64,000 bases of DNA from Branchiostoma floridae (GCF_000003815.2 NC_049983.1:15076234-15140233); one strand, 5' to 3'. Numbered from the stretch's first letter, positions 11,762 through 24,472 are shown. The notes: a model not told the origin generated them from the letters alone. Numbers and translations: made by a program.

Positions 11762-11805
11762 CCAAGGAGGTTAAAAATCATATAACGTTACTTTAACCTC
11801 CTTGG
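11762..11805. repeat. AAGGAGGTTA-type hairpin
   Basis: CCAAGGAGGTTAAA (11762-11775) is matched perfectly by its inverse TTTAACCTCCTTGG (11792-11805), with a 16-bp spacer. It is one of nine related sites in the window. Confidence 0.85.
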
Positions 11806-12559
11806 AAATACGTATTCACGGTGAATAAACTATAAGACACAAAATTTTAAGAAGGCTTCATCGGAATACTTTAATGCATCATTTATTCTGTAAAATGGTC
11901 TGTAAAATCAATCATGATCGTTCTACACCTCGACGTAATATTAAAGAAACACTGGCTGGCGGAGACATGGGTTTCGTCCTGGAAAAAAGTAAATTCCTGC
12001 CACCCTGGAAAATACAGCTATTGGTATCGCCCAGCTACTTGAAATCAAAATGGCGCTGCCCTTGTGAGAAAAACTGTCCGTGGTAATATTTCCAATTTTA
12101 AGCAACGAGGACTCAAGAAATTGCACACAGAATTGCAGAAAAGGTTATCAGGTAAGACGGTCAGTGTTTGGGTAAATTGTTTTACTACAGAGATAACGGA
12201 AGGTAGGTAGTATCGCCGCACAAACCGTGGTGGGTCAAAGTGGGGAGGGGAGCGTGGAGGACCATGCCGAGAAAAAGCTAGTACAGCCGCCAAGCCACGT
12301 AGTAAATCGAACACGAATCGAACCGTTTTTATTTGCAGTTCGAAGTGTTCCGCGGTCCCTAGCAACGTCGTTGCTAAGGAAAGGCTTGTCGCGTGACAGT
12401 TGGATGAAATTTCACCCGACTTAAACAGCTGTTTTAAACCTATTTGGCGGCCATTTTACAAATATTGCGTTATATGTACAAGAAGGGAACACCATGTGCT
12501 CTCTGTATAAACCGTTTTGGGGGGATTTTACGGCAATTAAAGTTAGTTTCATGGTCATA

Positions 12560-14000
12560 TTTGTTACATAGTAAAATTAGCAAAATGGCGGTGCCGTACT
12601 GGGCAAAAATTTCGACGAATTTCACATTGACGGCATTTGCATTACGCCCTCGATTCTATCTTTAATGACTAGTGAATTAGCTTTGTCGAATCTTCGACTA
12701 CAACTCAGGTAAAGATCCTGTTGGTTTGAAATTTGGAAAGGTTTGAAAGTCCATGTCTATCGGGGTCACCTTATCGACTGTTTTACGCGCAAATATTGCA
12801 AGTTGTTGGTGTAGCTGATTCGAGTACAGCTGGCTTTTTAACACAAGATGCGGTACCGATGCACATGCCCGGTATTGTCAGAGGATGCATACGGAATAAA
12901 ACAGTGTTGAGACGGACTGAATTAGCAAATGCTACATTGGTCTTACGGCAACTAGGACGCAAATACGGCGGTGCGTGTCTGGCGCGGGCTCCGTGGAACG
13001 GGCGTTGACGCAAGGGCGGAAGCGTTCTTTTTTGAATGCCTCTGATGAGGTGCCCTCGCGCGATTGGGAAAAAAGCCTATTACTACCACGAAATGGATAG
13101 TATGCCATATACCGACTGAAAGAAGAGAATTCGGACTATTCTGTGTACTAAATTTTCCGTTTATTTTCAAATCTGTCACAAGATAAAAAAGCGGTGGAAA
13201 TTGCACTAAAATCAACTGATTTCAGGTTATAAAATCAAATGGATACAGCTAGACAAATCTGTTAAAAATCCAAAGGAGTGAAGTGAGAAGCTTTAAAAAT
13301 GTATATGCGATGAAATGTTGAATATACATAGTTGTAAACTCAAGCAGCAGGCTTTCTTGTAAGTAGTCCCAACGCCCGGGGGTCATGGAACGTAGAACTG
13401 TCACAAAACGGCGCGCGTTTCGCTACGGTAGTCAGTTAGAACTTTTGAAGTTATATTTATATCATCTCGGATTGGCATATCAACTTGAAAGTTGGAATTT
13501 ATATACGGGGGACCACTGTTAACTTGGTTCCGGTCAAAGATTCGATATCTATGGGACGAAGAGCTGTCCAGAGTCGATAATTACTGAAAAAGTCAAATCG
13601 GGCGCGTTCTATTCTGGAGTCAAAATTATGACATGACTCCGCGCGGATTGGCGGCATTTGCATTACGCCCTCAAAATCTATGATGAGCCTTATACCGACA
13701 GAAACTACAATGTTTGCTCTTTCTTGTGGTCCCAAATTCCTGTTGGTTTGAAATCTACAACAGTTAAAAAATATGAGGGGAAATTACACGAAAATCACGA
13801 GATTTCGGGCCGTATAATTGATAGGAAAACGATAAACTATCGGTTCAAAAATCCACAGAGATAACAAATGAGTCTAAAATATTGTAAATAACTTGACATT
13901 AGTAAGATAAACGGTAATGTACTCCTGCGATAAGCTTTCTTGTAGGGGCTGTTGACGCCCGAAGTCATGGAACGGACTACTTTCTCTCGCGGAAGGAAAA
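12560..14000. repeat. Diverged tandem duplications, partly about 580 bp apart
   Basis: GGCATTTGCATTACGCCCTC occurs at about 12633 and 13651, and CCTGTTGGTTTGAAAT near 12718 and 13739. TATACCGAC follows near 13110 and 13690, AAATCCA runs near 13270 and 13850, and CTTTCTTGTA ... GTCATGGAAC near 13352 and 13936. The shared landmarks keep order, so this looks like an old tandem duplication. No protein domain is encoded. Confidence 0.6.
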
Positions 14001-14299
14001 TAAAAAAGCCTCGAACTCTCGACGTGGCGTGGCGGCTGAGTACCGTAAGATCAGCTTCCAAGGTGAATCGAACATCAGCAAAGGTGATTGCACCTGTATT
14101 CAACAAAACAACGTTATCCTCATCCTGGCCCTGATCATCCTGTGTGTCTAGAATATTTCCAGAAAGTCCAAAGACAGCGGTACTTACAGATCCCTCTCTT
14201 GGTTACACAGATTGTTTTGTTTGTCAACTTTGTGTGTGATTTATACTATGGTAGATTTACCAATAGTACTTCTTTCTTCCAGCCACAGCTATATATACC

Positions 14300-15422
14300 A
14301 TGGCTGGTTTGTCCAATTATGCCAGAAGGATGGCGAGGCTCAGTGCCCAGATCTTTGGAGAAGTCACACGAAACACTGATAAAAAGTCCATGAGGGTAAG
14401 TCAGATCAAGGAGGTTTTATCAAAAATTTGTTTGTCAAATGCATAACGTTAACTTTTTTCTTCCGACCAATCCCAATAGATACACCAATTAACATGCCAC
14501 TTCTTGAGACTTTGAATATTGTAAATGCAGAAATATTCGCGGTGGTTGTATGTTCATGATTTTCACGGTGGCCACTTCACTGAGAACTTAAAACCACTGC
14601 GGACATTTTTCCATTACAGTATGCGATTTCAGTCTATAGCGCTACCGCAAACTTAAAACCACCACAAACACTCCATTATCCTGCTACCGTGAAAGTAAAT
14701 CCCTGCAGACTTAAAATGCATTTACAACTGTCAGTAAATTGAGCTAATTGGTGATTCATCCAGTCTATAGTTCTCAAAATATGACCAATAAATTATAATG
14801 ATACTGATAGTGCTCTGGTATGCAGTCACATGAAGAGAAAATTGTGAAGAAGCTACATGATTTGTAACTGTTGATGTACAAAAGTCTCCTGTTGTTTTTA
14901 ATGCTCAGGTTGTGAAGATGTTCAGTGAAAAACCCATCTGGCTGAAAAGGGAAATTGTTGACTACTATCCAAACCATGACATTCTGGTCAAGATGATGGC
15001 TGACCTTCGGAAAATAGGACTGTACAGGTAAAATTTGGCACATGTGACCATACAGTACGTTATACTATATATTTGAACTTAAAGCTGAACCTAACAAGGA
15101 TATGTTGAAGAACAGAAGACAAAACAGCATATCTTAAATATAAATGTATTGACAGTTAGTGATTTCAGTTTCATAGAGCTCAGTTCCCCACTGCCTGCAC
15201 TCACTGACGCTTCTAAACAACATGGCTTCTTGTGAACAAGTCTATTACCACTCAGCTTATTGAAGAGACACAGCTTATAATTAGAAAAGACAACTTTTTT
15301 GTTCTTGTGTTTTCAGAGATGAACATCAGGATTTCAAAGAGGAGATGAGAAGACTTCGAGCACTTAGAGGAAAGGTTAAACCTAAGAAAGGGGAAGGCAA
15401 AAGAGCTTCAAAAAGAAAATGA
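14300..15422 (+). CDS. MRPS33: Mitochondrial small ribosomal subunit protein mS33 (MRPS33)
   Basis: Small basic protein of the mitochondrial ribosome 28S subunit. Exons 14300-14395, 14909-15027 and 15317-15422 encode about 106 residues, matching the usual length of around 106. The product starts [20 protein letters not shown] and keeps family landmarks FGEVTR, KSM, DYYPNH, LGLYRDEHQDF-like IGLYRDEHQDF and a lysine-rich end [14 protein letters not shown]. The start codon is preceded by a splice acceptor (TTCTTCCAG), so an untranslated first exon is expected upstream. It is convergent with LRGUK, stop codons about 1 kb apart. The identification is essentially certain. Confidence 0.97.
14524..14700. 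repeat. GC-rich 'cgcggtggtt' dispersed element, copy A
   Basis: It shares GGTGGTTG, TTTTCACGGTG, CGCGGACAT-type (TGCGGACAT) and TTTCCA in order and spacing with 24724-24900. Internally it has weak inverted pieces (CACCGCAAAC-like versus GCGGTGGTT-like). It lies in the first MRPS33 coding intron. Confidence 0.55.
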
Positions 15423-16460
15423 TCTCAACATATTGTACTTGTGATAGCTTTGGATAAGTGATAATTCAATACCTTTTGAACTACATGTATATACAGTACT
15501 TGTATTGTGCTGCAAGGACAAGCACAAGACATTGGGAATCATCATCCGTGTATTGTTTGTATTTGTTGTTAACTAGCTGATCATTCAGGAAGGAGATTAA
15601 ACTCTTATTGCGCCGAAGAATTCCTTTTTTTAAGTCTCATTGGATAGTACTAGTGGTGCTGGTAGTATAAGTACTATGTAGTAGCATTTTCATGTTTGAG
15701 GGCATATGGACCTTCAAAATTGTAAAAAAATTAAGATGACGTGCACAACAGACTCCGAAATGTCCTGTCCACTTGTCAAATTAGTGACAAGTATTCAAAA
15801 TGTGTATTCTTAAGATTTTTACCGGTACAAATTTATTGCATGAAGGGAATTCAAAAGCATGTCAATACATTTGTTAAAATAGAATTCTTTTTATTTCTCT
15901 TTTGCAAACACCATCACCATGCAATACAGACTTTAAGAAGACATTTTTAAGTAGACATTATACCAATCAAAGTTGTTCCATAGTTGAAAATATTTTGACA
16001 TCTTACCATTTACTATTTACATTTTACTTGTACAACACAAGCATCAAGTGACTTGTAATGACTAAAGAGGCCCATTCAACAGTACAGGCAAAGTACTCAA
16101 CACAATCTGCAAGAGAGTGCTCCATTCAAAATCAGTTACTCATGCATTCACTATGAAAGTGTCCTGATATGCACAATATACTGCCAAGAGTCATGAAAGT
16201 TTGTACAATGTATTTAGCAGTTATCTAACTTACACAAACTGATTCAAGTCAATGTCAAGCTGTTTTTTCAGCAGAGGCAGTACATGTTTGTACTTTCTAA
16301 ACAGATGTGGGAAGCTCAAAGACTTCAAAGATAAAGACCAAAACAGTGAAGAAAGTATTTGAAATATAATTATATACAGAAAAACGGTTTACAGACTTTC
16401 TTCATTGAAATGTGAAAATTCCTTGAGATTATTGGTTTTAATATCATGTACAATAAAGAA
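15423..16460. other. 3'-3' intergenic interval between MRPS33 and LRGUK
   Basis: Both untranslated ends should fall here. An AATAAA on the minus strand (TTTATT at 15890-15895) is a plausible LRGUK polyadenylation signal, giving a 3' UTR of about 0.57 kb. No coding exon or clear repeat was seen. Confidence 0.5.
15890..15895 (-). terminator. Candidate LRGUK polyadenylation signal (AATAAA)
   Basis: The plus strand reads TTTATT, i.e. AATAAA in the LRGUK direction, about 0.57 kb past its stop. It is a short motif in AT-rich DNA, so it is only a candidate. Confidence 0.4.
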
Positions 16461-19400
16461 TTAGAAATCAGGCAGACTCTTGTCCTGTTTCTCCCCTCTG
16501 TAAGAGGGGATGGGTGGTAGCACAGGCTTGAGATTTGACCCAGGCCTTGATGTTACTGGCTCCCTCGCTGACCCTGGCCTTGACCCAGGCAATGACATTT
16601 GACCTGACCCCGCTGACCCAGGTCGCGGAGCTGCAGGTGGGGAGGTCAGAGACCCTTGATCTGATAGGGCATTCTCCAGGGCAGCTAAGTCCAAGCCTTC
16701 CACCCTTTCAGCGTAACCCCCCTCCCCCTGTTCTGATGTGTCGGAGGATCCTGCAGCAGAGAACTGCCTCGCTGAGGAGAGGTCTGACAGACTCGCGCTC
16801 TCCTCTGATTCGTCGGAGCTAGAGTCCATGCTGCCCTGCAGAGCCTGGCTGGTGTTGGCCTGCATGGACAGGAAGGACGTGGTGGCATCCATGGGAGCGG
16901 TTGCCGGGCGTTGCTGATCATGGTCGCCAAGGCCGTCCTGATCCAATGTGTTACTTGGTGCAGTACCAGGTGGTCTGGATAATAAGGTGAAAGGTCAGAA
17001 TTTGCCCTCATCTTTAAGATTCTATTAAGCGTTTAAGTCTCTGAACACTTGTACTTACATAAGTTGGAGTAAGCTTGAGACACTTCATTGTTAAATTTCA
17101 TTAACACACTTTGGCTACTCAAGAATTTCACCCTTACAATAGAAACAACCTTGTGTGATGAACATTATTATAGTACGGTACATATAGACACAAGGTCTGC
17201 TGAAGTAACAAGGAGTGCAAATGCAGATGCTAAAGCTGTAGGAAGTGTGGTGGAGTACCTCTGCATGAGCTGCTGGTATGGGTTAGGCACAATTCCTGTG
17301 ATGATGGCAGCTTTGGCTGCAGCCGACCTGCGAGCATAGGATGCTTCCTCCTATAGGGGACACAGCATTTGTTATCAAACTGATATGCATTGTTCTGTAT
17401 GAACCTAGATGTCATTAGTCCACACTCTTTCATGATATACATGTCTACTCCACTATTTGGTCCCCATGGAAAGTAACAACACTATAATTAGGACTGATAG
17501 TGATAGTAAAAATAATGGAAGAAGAATAAGTAAGAAGAATGGAGTGCACTAACCACAGGTGTCTTCTTGGGTTCCATCTTGCGGTGTTGACCGGAGTACG
17601 TGCGAGCTGCCCCCCCTCCCATCTCCATGTCCATACTGATGGAGCCTGTAGGTTTGCTCCACTTGGTGGCCCTGGTGGCTGAGTTGGTGGATGTGACACC
17701 TACAGAAGTCAACCCATTACAGTCAAGTCAACACAACATTTTGGAAGCAATCAATGGTTGAACTTCAACATCAGGAACAAGATATTCAAAAATTGAAAGT
17801 TGAACATCAACTTGTTTTGGAGAATTTGCTTAGCAAATTTTTAAGGGATAGCTATTATTTCTCGCTTATTTTCTTCAAAAAGTACAGTACTCTCACCAGT
17901 CATGGTTCCATCCTTGGCCTCTATGGCACTCTGGGACCTGGAGTCACCATCAATGGTGGATGTCTCAGATGATGCAGCATCACTAATGCCCAGGTAGTCC
18001 ATAACTAACTTCCGTAGGTTCGTGTAGGCTTGCCCAAGATCATCTATCAACAAATATAGAGAAGATATCGATAAGAAATATTGATAACATAGGCTGGCAA
18101 AATTGTCTTTAGAAAATTGAAGGCAATCAGTATTAGCTTGGCTCTTTAAATAAAAGGTCAATGTATGTTCAGGATAAGGAGGAGAGCTTTCGAATTTCAC
18201 GACTACCAGTATTTGGAGAATTTGGAAAGTTGTCGTCAGACCAAAGAAGGTTTTTACCACTGTCAATGGCCATGTCGAAGAAGCCAGGAGAGGTCTGGTT
18301 GGTGTCCACATAAGTGTTCCATCTGGTGATGTTGTAGGTCACCTCGTCCTGATGTATCCCCTCCCTGGAGCTGAGCCGTTCTGCCAGGTACTGCCGGGTA
18401 GCCGGGATGATCAGGACGTACCTCGGCTCAAAGTAGGTGTTCTTCAGAGTCATCACACCCTGAGGATAAGAGTCAAGGTGTATTTTTATAAATCTTCAAG
18501 GACACCATTCCACGTGTTCCTACTATCACTATGCAATTAATTTGAAACCTGACTAGATATGTGTCCCAATGACATTAATTAAGCGCAAAATTACTAAGTA
18601 CATGTACATGTATCTTCAAATCCTATCATTAGGTATAAACTTTGCAGTAAACTTATTATCAAAGGACAATTCTTAACAAATATAGGCTTCCAGAAAACCA
18701 TATGCGCCAATAGTGAGGTTACTGTTAGTTTGAAAAATCATGTATTGGCATGTCACCTACCCACATCAATACGAACTTTAAGTACGACATCCCAACATGT
18801 ACAAAAGATCAGTTGCAGAGAGCCTACCTCCAGCTCCATGTGCACCACACAGGCCAGTCCTTCCTTAGCCACAGCCTCCACAGCATCCATGGTCAGACCA
18901 TACAGATGGCCTGCATACTGACATGTCTGGATAAACTTTCCCTACACACAGGAAAAACAACAACTTATAAGGATCACCATATCCACAACAAGTACAATGA
19001 ACAAAATCCATGTAAATTCTGTGAGCTTGTCACTTGCATACCTGTCTGATAAGGTTCTCAAACCTCTCCATGGACACAAAGTGGTAGTCTTTGTTGTCCT
19101 CCTCTCCTGTCTTTGGGGGACGTGTTGTGTGAGAAATTCTGCCCAAAGGGGGAACATCACAAAGAGTTACAGACCCAGTGCAACAGTTGTTGTAAAAAGC
19201 AATGGACAAAGTATAGAACTTCGACATAAAAAAGTGCGTCTCATCTGAGGGGTACATGTACTTACCCATATCCAAAGTAGTCTGGAAAGTCCTGCACCAA
19301 TCGGAGAGCCAGGTCCCTCTTCCCTGACCCCTGGGGCCCAGTCAGTACTAACATGGGGTAGGGGGTCTCAATACTGGGCAGTGTGCTGTGAACAGAAAAA

Positions 19401-22400
19401 TCATAAAGTTTAAACATGGTAATAGCGCTCCAAAAGAAAGACCCTTTGGAATTCTGGTAACAACAGACTCGTTTGCCTCTACCATGTAAAAAATTGAAAT
19501 TCTAAAACATCCATCTACTATAAAAAGTTTTGTAAATTCTTGTCAAATAAAAGGAGAAGTAGATTGGTTGTTTTGTTAGTGAAACTGCTTTAAGATACTT
19601 GGTTTCTTCACTCACTTGCTAAGCAAGACCATTGAAGCCTGACCATACCTAGCTAGATGTTGCCACATACAGAAGTCTCACCTGTCATAGACCCTACTGG
19701 CTGTTAGGAAACTGTACACCACATTCCTGATGTGGTCCTGCGCAGCTATGACCTCCTGGGGAGGGTTGAACATGTTGATGGCCTGGACCTGAAAATACAG
19801 GAGATTATTGGAAAAAAATTAGACCATAATTTTACAACACAATTCTTCCATAATTCTGTATAAACTTTCATGCTAATAATATACAACATCTCTTTGATAT
19901 CTTACAAGACCTCTTCAAGTGCAGTGTTTTCTTCTCCGCTGTAGAATAATCATGTACAATTATGAAAACTGAACAGATGAATCTAAGCATGATTTCTGCC
20001 TGACCTTCTCTTCCACTTCCGCTCTCTTCCTGTCCAGAGTGGACAGCTGCTGTAACTTGTACAGGATGGACAACCGGTAGTCAGGAAGGCCCTGGTTATA
20101 GAGAAGAATGGCATCAGTCTATGAGTCTACTCTAGGTATTACAAAGACTTCTCTTTCTTAGTACAGTCAAAGGGTCAACAGTGATAGCTCAATATGGTCA
20201 CAATAGATAGGTAGGAACCATAGACAGTATTCTTGATACTTGAGTCAATGGGAAGAATGATTTAGGTAGCCTGATTAAATCTCGCTTATAGCAGCCCGCC
20301 CAACATCTGCCGGTCTCCTATAGCTAGAGGAGGGGCCAGTTACAGCCCTGGACAGCAGAGTTTGTGTTACACAGACTATGATTTAGGTTACATCAGAAAA
20401 TATTCACAATGGCCAGTGGTGACTAATGTAGGTGTGACTGTACCTCTTATTGCAACTACGATATTCAACTGCTGTATCACAACATCATTCCATCAGCAGT
20501 TGTTTGACAGAAAAATCTGACCTGTATGGGGTTCCTCATCAGGTTCAGGTCTGTGAGCAGCCTCAGGTCCACCAGGTACTGCACCTCAGCTATGTTGCTC
20601 ACCTGTCACAAGATGGGTCATTATTCAATTTATAAAAACAAGAACTTTTCTAATCTGGTAATATGCAATACCCCCCGGTAGCTGTTATATTATGATTCAA
20701 CAAATGTCAAATAGTAGGGAAGTAGGAAGTGACCTAACTCTTTTACAAAACATGAAAAGTATCAATTTTTTACCTCATTGTCATCCAAATCCACAGACTC
20801 CAGATAGTTGTGTCCCTCCAGCCCAGCCATGCTGCTGATGGCATTTCCAGACAGGTTCAACACCTGGAGGAAGGGAGGGGGGATTATTGGTCACAGGTCA
20901 TATTACGATGTACCAACAAACCACCTTACAAGTCTGGCATCATAGTTGACCAGAGAAAGACCACCATTCTTTTTCTATCTTGGTACAAGCATTTGCCTGG
21001 TGTTGGTGATCACCAGCCTTGCAGTCCATATCTAACAGTAAGGAGTTTTGAATAATTTGGATTCTCGTCATAAAGTAGAAGGATCATCATATTCCTGTAA
21101 GTAAGTTGTTCAGGGTACTTGCCTGAAGGTACACCAAGGTCTCCAAGTTTTCTATCCTCTTGATGTTGTTTCCTCTCTGAAAATATCAATGTATATTCCG
21201 TTAGTCATCATAAACTGCAAAATTTGCATTACTTGGCAACAATTGTCTTGATGGCAATAATACAAGCATTACTTTCAATGACTTACACAACTGTATAACC
21301 AGGTGATTCAAATCTACATTATGTGATACTCAGGTGTTAAAAGATTTCCTTTTGGCAGGACATAGTTGAAGAGTCTTGACCCACCAGACTGAGGTATTTG
21401 ATCTTGAGATGATCCAGTCCACTGATCTTTTGTAGGTTGTTGTGGGCGATACTCAAATATCTGAGCTGCCGACAGTTGGACAAGCCTGTGATCTCTGTGA
21501 TGTTGTTGTCTTTGGAGGAGCAAGAGTCAAGGTCAAATGCTCTTATTGGAAGAAGAAAGAAAACCGAGATAGGGGCCGATACTGACTTCCAAGCACCTTT
21601 GACACATTGCTGACGTCACACTTCCAGTCTAGATGTGTGATATAGGCTTTGGGTCATTTCAAATTGATCAGAGGACTGATCAAAAGCTTGTTGGTAAGCA
21701 CTGTAGTTTGTGTACGGATATAAAGTTTAAAATTGTGGAGAATAACCCTAAGAATCAGTAAAGGAAGCTGTTGACATTTATAAAACTCTGAAGGATACTG
21801 TCCAGGGTCAGCTTGGTGAGAGCTGTGTGTTCTGACAGGTCCTGAATTGCCTCCAGCTTGTTGTAGGAGTAGTCCACCTCCTGTAATTGAAAAGTCACAG
21901 AAATTAAATCTCTCCAGTGTAGTTTATTACAAAGTTTGTACCCTAAAACATCACCATACCTTGTTCATGACTTTCCTGGTGACATCATTCTAAACCTTCC
22001 TTTCTGATGAATTTTAGGATTGCACTTAAAAATCTGTGGCAAAGATACCAATAAAACAAAACTTTAGGAGCAAATCAATAAGTTAAACTAATTTGTTTAA
22101 TACCAAAATACATCCCATATTACAAAACTGACTGCATTTAGCCCCAATGGGGCATGAATATGCAATAAACTTCATTGTCATTGTCATTGTCATTACAAAG
22201 CTCTCTCACTAATAGCTGTACTAATTGCCAACACACTTTTGATATTTGATAGCCCACTGCCATACATACCTTCAGATTTATGGGGGGATCAAAGTTAAGC
22301 AGATCTCTCAGCTCGTTGTGAGAGACATCCAGGTACAGCAGGTGTGTCATACAGCTCAGGGCAGACAGGTCTGTGAAACAAACATGAACAGGAGTTTAAA

Positions 22401-23563
22401 CACAAGGCAAAGGACTTTTGCTACCTGTCATTGTAGAATTTCTAGATCCTCCACTTTAAAACGTTTTTTTAACAAAGGCGATATCTTTCTCCAAAGTGAT
22501 AGGGGTTTTAAGTATCTTGTAAGAAATACGGGCATCTGTCTGTATATGCAATGTACAGACATGTGATGACTACAGTTCTGTTAGCATTTAACAGTAAAGT
22601 ACTAGTCTAAGACCTAGTAGTGTCCACACCTGTGATCTGGTTATACGGCATCTCCAGCCTCTGCAGGTGGACATAGTCCTGCAGCAGGCTGATGTCGGCT
22701 AGGTTGTAGCCCTGTGTACATAAAATGGGGAAAAGATTTAGAAATCTTCATACAACATTATAATGATTGGTCGACTAACCAAGGGAAAGAATGCACACTG
22801 CACAATCCCTCAGATAAAGGTGAGAGCACAGTCTCTGATACACTATGCAGCACTACCCACAAGCCATGATATTCATCAACATGAATGTGAGCTTGCACTG
22901 GAAGAACAAGAAAGAAGAAGACTGTCTTACCGGCAGTGTGAGGTGCAGGAAGACTTGAGACGTGCCTCCTGCAGCCTTCCCCAGGTTAGACAGACCCTGG
23001 GCCACTGTCTCCTCATCCAGGATTCCATCAGGAGACAGCTACAGGAGTAAAGAACAGGTACTTAGTTCTACTAGCTTCAACAGATTTTACTTTGAATCAA
23101 ACAATTCAGAAAAACACCGTTAAACATACGTTTGTAATCTTATCCATCGTACGCTGCCATTACTGTAAAATTAACAGGTGGTTTGAATATGGTCAATGAC
23201 AGAGGAAACCATTTTGACAATCTGTTATTATGATATTGAAACAAAACAACTCTTCACACGTTTCAATGCTCTAGCTTGAAGCGTTTGTTATTGTCGTCTT
23301 CACATCAATGTGATTGTAAACTGTGACACTTTCCAATATTTTCTCCCCACCTCAGGCCCCTCCTCCTCCTGCGAGTCGTCATCATCGTCCGGTATGTAGG
23401 GCACCCCGTACCCCAGCGCGCTGTCCGGCAGCTCGGACGCAGGGGAGTCCGACGTGCCGACCTGGAAAACTTCCGGGGCCCCAAAGCTGATTTCCGGCGG
23501 GTCGCTGGGCGGCAGGCCGTCCATCCCTCCGTGTTGGGACCAGATGCCGTCCGCGTCAGCCAT
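16461..23563 (-). CDS. LRGUK: Leucine-rich repeat and guanylate kinase domain protein (LRGUK), complete, 853 aa
   Basis: Nineteen exons in transcript order: 23563-23351, 23038-22931, 22711-22630, 22370-22270, 21880-21799, 21509-21385, 21176-21123, 20863-20774, 20602-20522, 20091-20005, 19788-19682, 19385-19266, 19138-19042, 18941-18828, 18459-18258, 18043-17897, 17699-17554, 17350-17259, 16974-16461. All junctions keep frame. Domains: acidic N terminus (1-71), seven or so LRRs (about 108-312; LDVSHNEL, LSIAHNNL, LNLSGNAI), guanylate-kinase domain (about 386-573), and a Ser/Pro-rich tail. The kinase domain has P-loop GPQGSGK (393-399) and GISHTTRPPK, with GLTMDAVEAV and HMELE following. In mouse LRGUK acts in manchette and sperm-tail formation. 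The human protein is about 825 aa, so size fits. Intron after exon 21176-21123 uses a GC donor. Confidence 0.97.
20267..20376. repeat. Dispersed repeat, copy A (inverted partner at 24473-24576)
   Basis: It shares, in reverse orientation, CTCGCTTATAGC, GGCGGGC/GCCCGCC, GGGGCCAGTT, CAGCCCTGGACAGC and GTTACACAGAC with the segment at 24473-24576. About 105-110 bp are alignable. No inverted ends of its own. It lies in an LRGUK intron. Confidence 0.8.
22172..22193. repeat. Short TCATTG tandem repeat
   Basis: Three to four copies of the 6-bp unit TCATTG in the LRGUK intron between exons 22370-22270 and 21880-21799. Confidence 0.8.
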
Positions 23564-23755
23564 ATTTTTCAGAGTAAACTTCGGTACAAAACTAGTCCTT
23601 ACGCGAAAACAGTACAATGTACGTGCGACCGAGTCACAGAATGAAGTCTTAGATCACCTGCGTCACACCTTGGAATTATGTCTGTGGCGGGACAGGTCGA
23701 ATTAAGCCAAGTTTTTCACATAAATTACACAGAACCGTGAAAAGTTGATCCAAAG

Positions 23756-23808
23756 GCCGCCATCTTGTTTCGCCGTTCCCTTGGAAATGAGCAATGCATT
23801 GTGGGATT
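23756..23808 (-). promoter_or_regulatory. LRGUK core promoter candidate: YY1 and ZNF143/STAF-type sites
   Basis: On the LRGUK strand CAAGATGGCGGC (23767-23756) matches the YY1 core AANATGGCGGC. About 25-40 bp upstream, ATCCCACAATGCATTGC (from 23807) closely fits the ZNF143/STAF consensus around CCCAYAATGCAYYG. Both lie about 200-245 bp before the start codon, a typical arrangement for TATA-less promoters. Binding is inferred from motif match only. Confidence 0.55.
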
Positions 23809-23847
23809 AGTAAAGTGACTCCGAGCTTTGGCGAGTGACCAGATTGC

Positions 23848-23896
23848 GGTTAACCAAGGAGCTTATATGATCTTATATCAGCTCCTTGGGTTAACG
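23848..23896. repeat. CCAAGGAGCT-type palindrome
   Basis: GTTAACCAAGGAGCT ... AGCTCCTTGGGTTAAC pair with two or three mismatches around a short centre (TATATGATCTTATATC). A variant of the AAGGAGGTTA sites with C for G at one position. Confidence 0.75.
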
Positions 23897-24472
23897 TTAC
23901 AACATGTACTAAAAGTTTAAACTACTTGATGGTGAAAACACATAAGATGTTAACATGAATAAATAAAACTTTCCGGCAATGTAAACATTTCCATGAAATG
24001 CAACGTGTTGTTGATTTGATACATTCCAAGTTTTGCAAGATTTTCCCCAAGTTCCTTTCTTTGAAAGTTTGATAATGTTGCGACTCGCTTAACCTACATA
24101 ACTCACCTGTTATTCAATATTTGCCGTTAGCATTTTTTTTAGAAAGCTGCTGATTTGATAGATATTTCGCGGAGCAATATCAAATTAAATAGCTACAAAG
24201 CCTGGACGTCGGCAGAGTCGAGTGAAGCCTAGTCCTAGGATCGCGTGCTGTTCCCTGGCAGGTTATATTCCTCTGGCCGGCTTACTCCTAAATTTGTTCC
24301 ATTTCTACTATTTTTCCAGCGATCCGGAGTCTGGTAGAGACTAAGTGAAGACCGGGACCCGCTATATATATAACGTTATATTTATCATTCCCATAAAACT
24401 TCTTTTTAATTTAGCTTTGACTCCACCGTTCCTCTTCAGCCCGCTAAAACTTCTTTGCCCCCCGTCGTTCTA

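Larger units (their letters stand above)
10899..14299. other. Gene-free interval between the TRIM-like gene and MRPS33
   Basis: It contains the TRIM-like promoter side, a foldback element (11588-11707), two AAGGAGGTTA motifs including a hairpin (11762-11805), and diverged tandem copies between about 12.56 and 14.0 kb. No convincing coding exon was seen. An untranslated MRPS33 first exon probably lies in the last few hundred bases, since an acceptor precedes the MRPS33 start; the donor GTAAGA at 14046-14051 is one candidate. Confidence 0.5.

Noticed and set aside
13042-13075. CTGATGAG followed by GGGAAAA as a hammerhead ribozyme core
   Set aside because: The paired stems and the conserved bases around GAAA and the cleavage site cannot be drawn; chance match.
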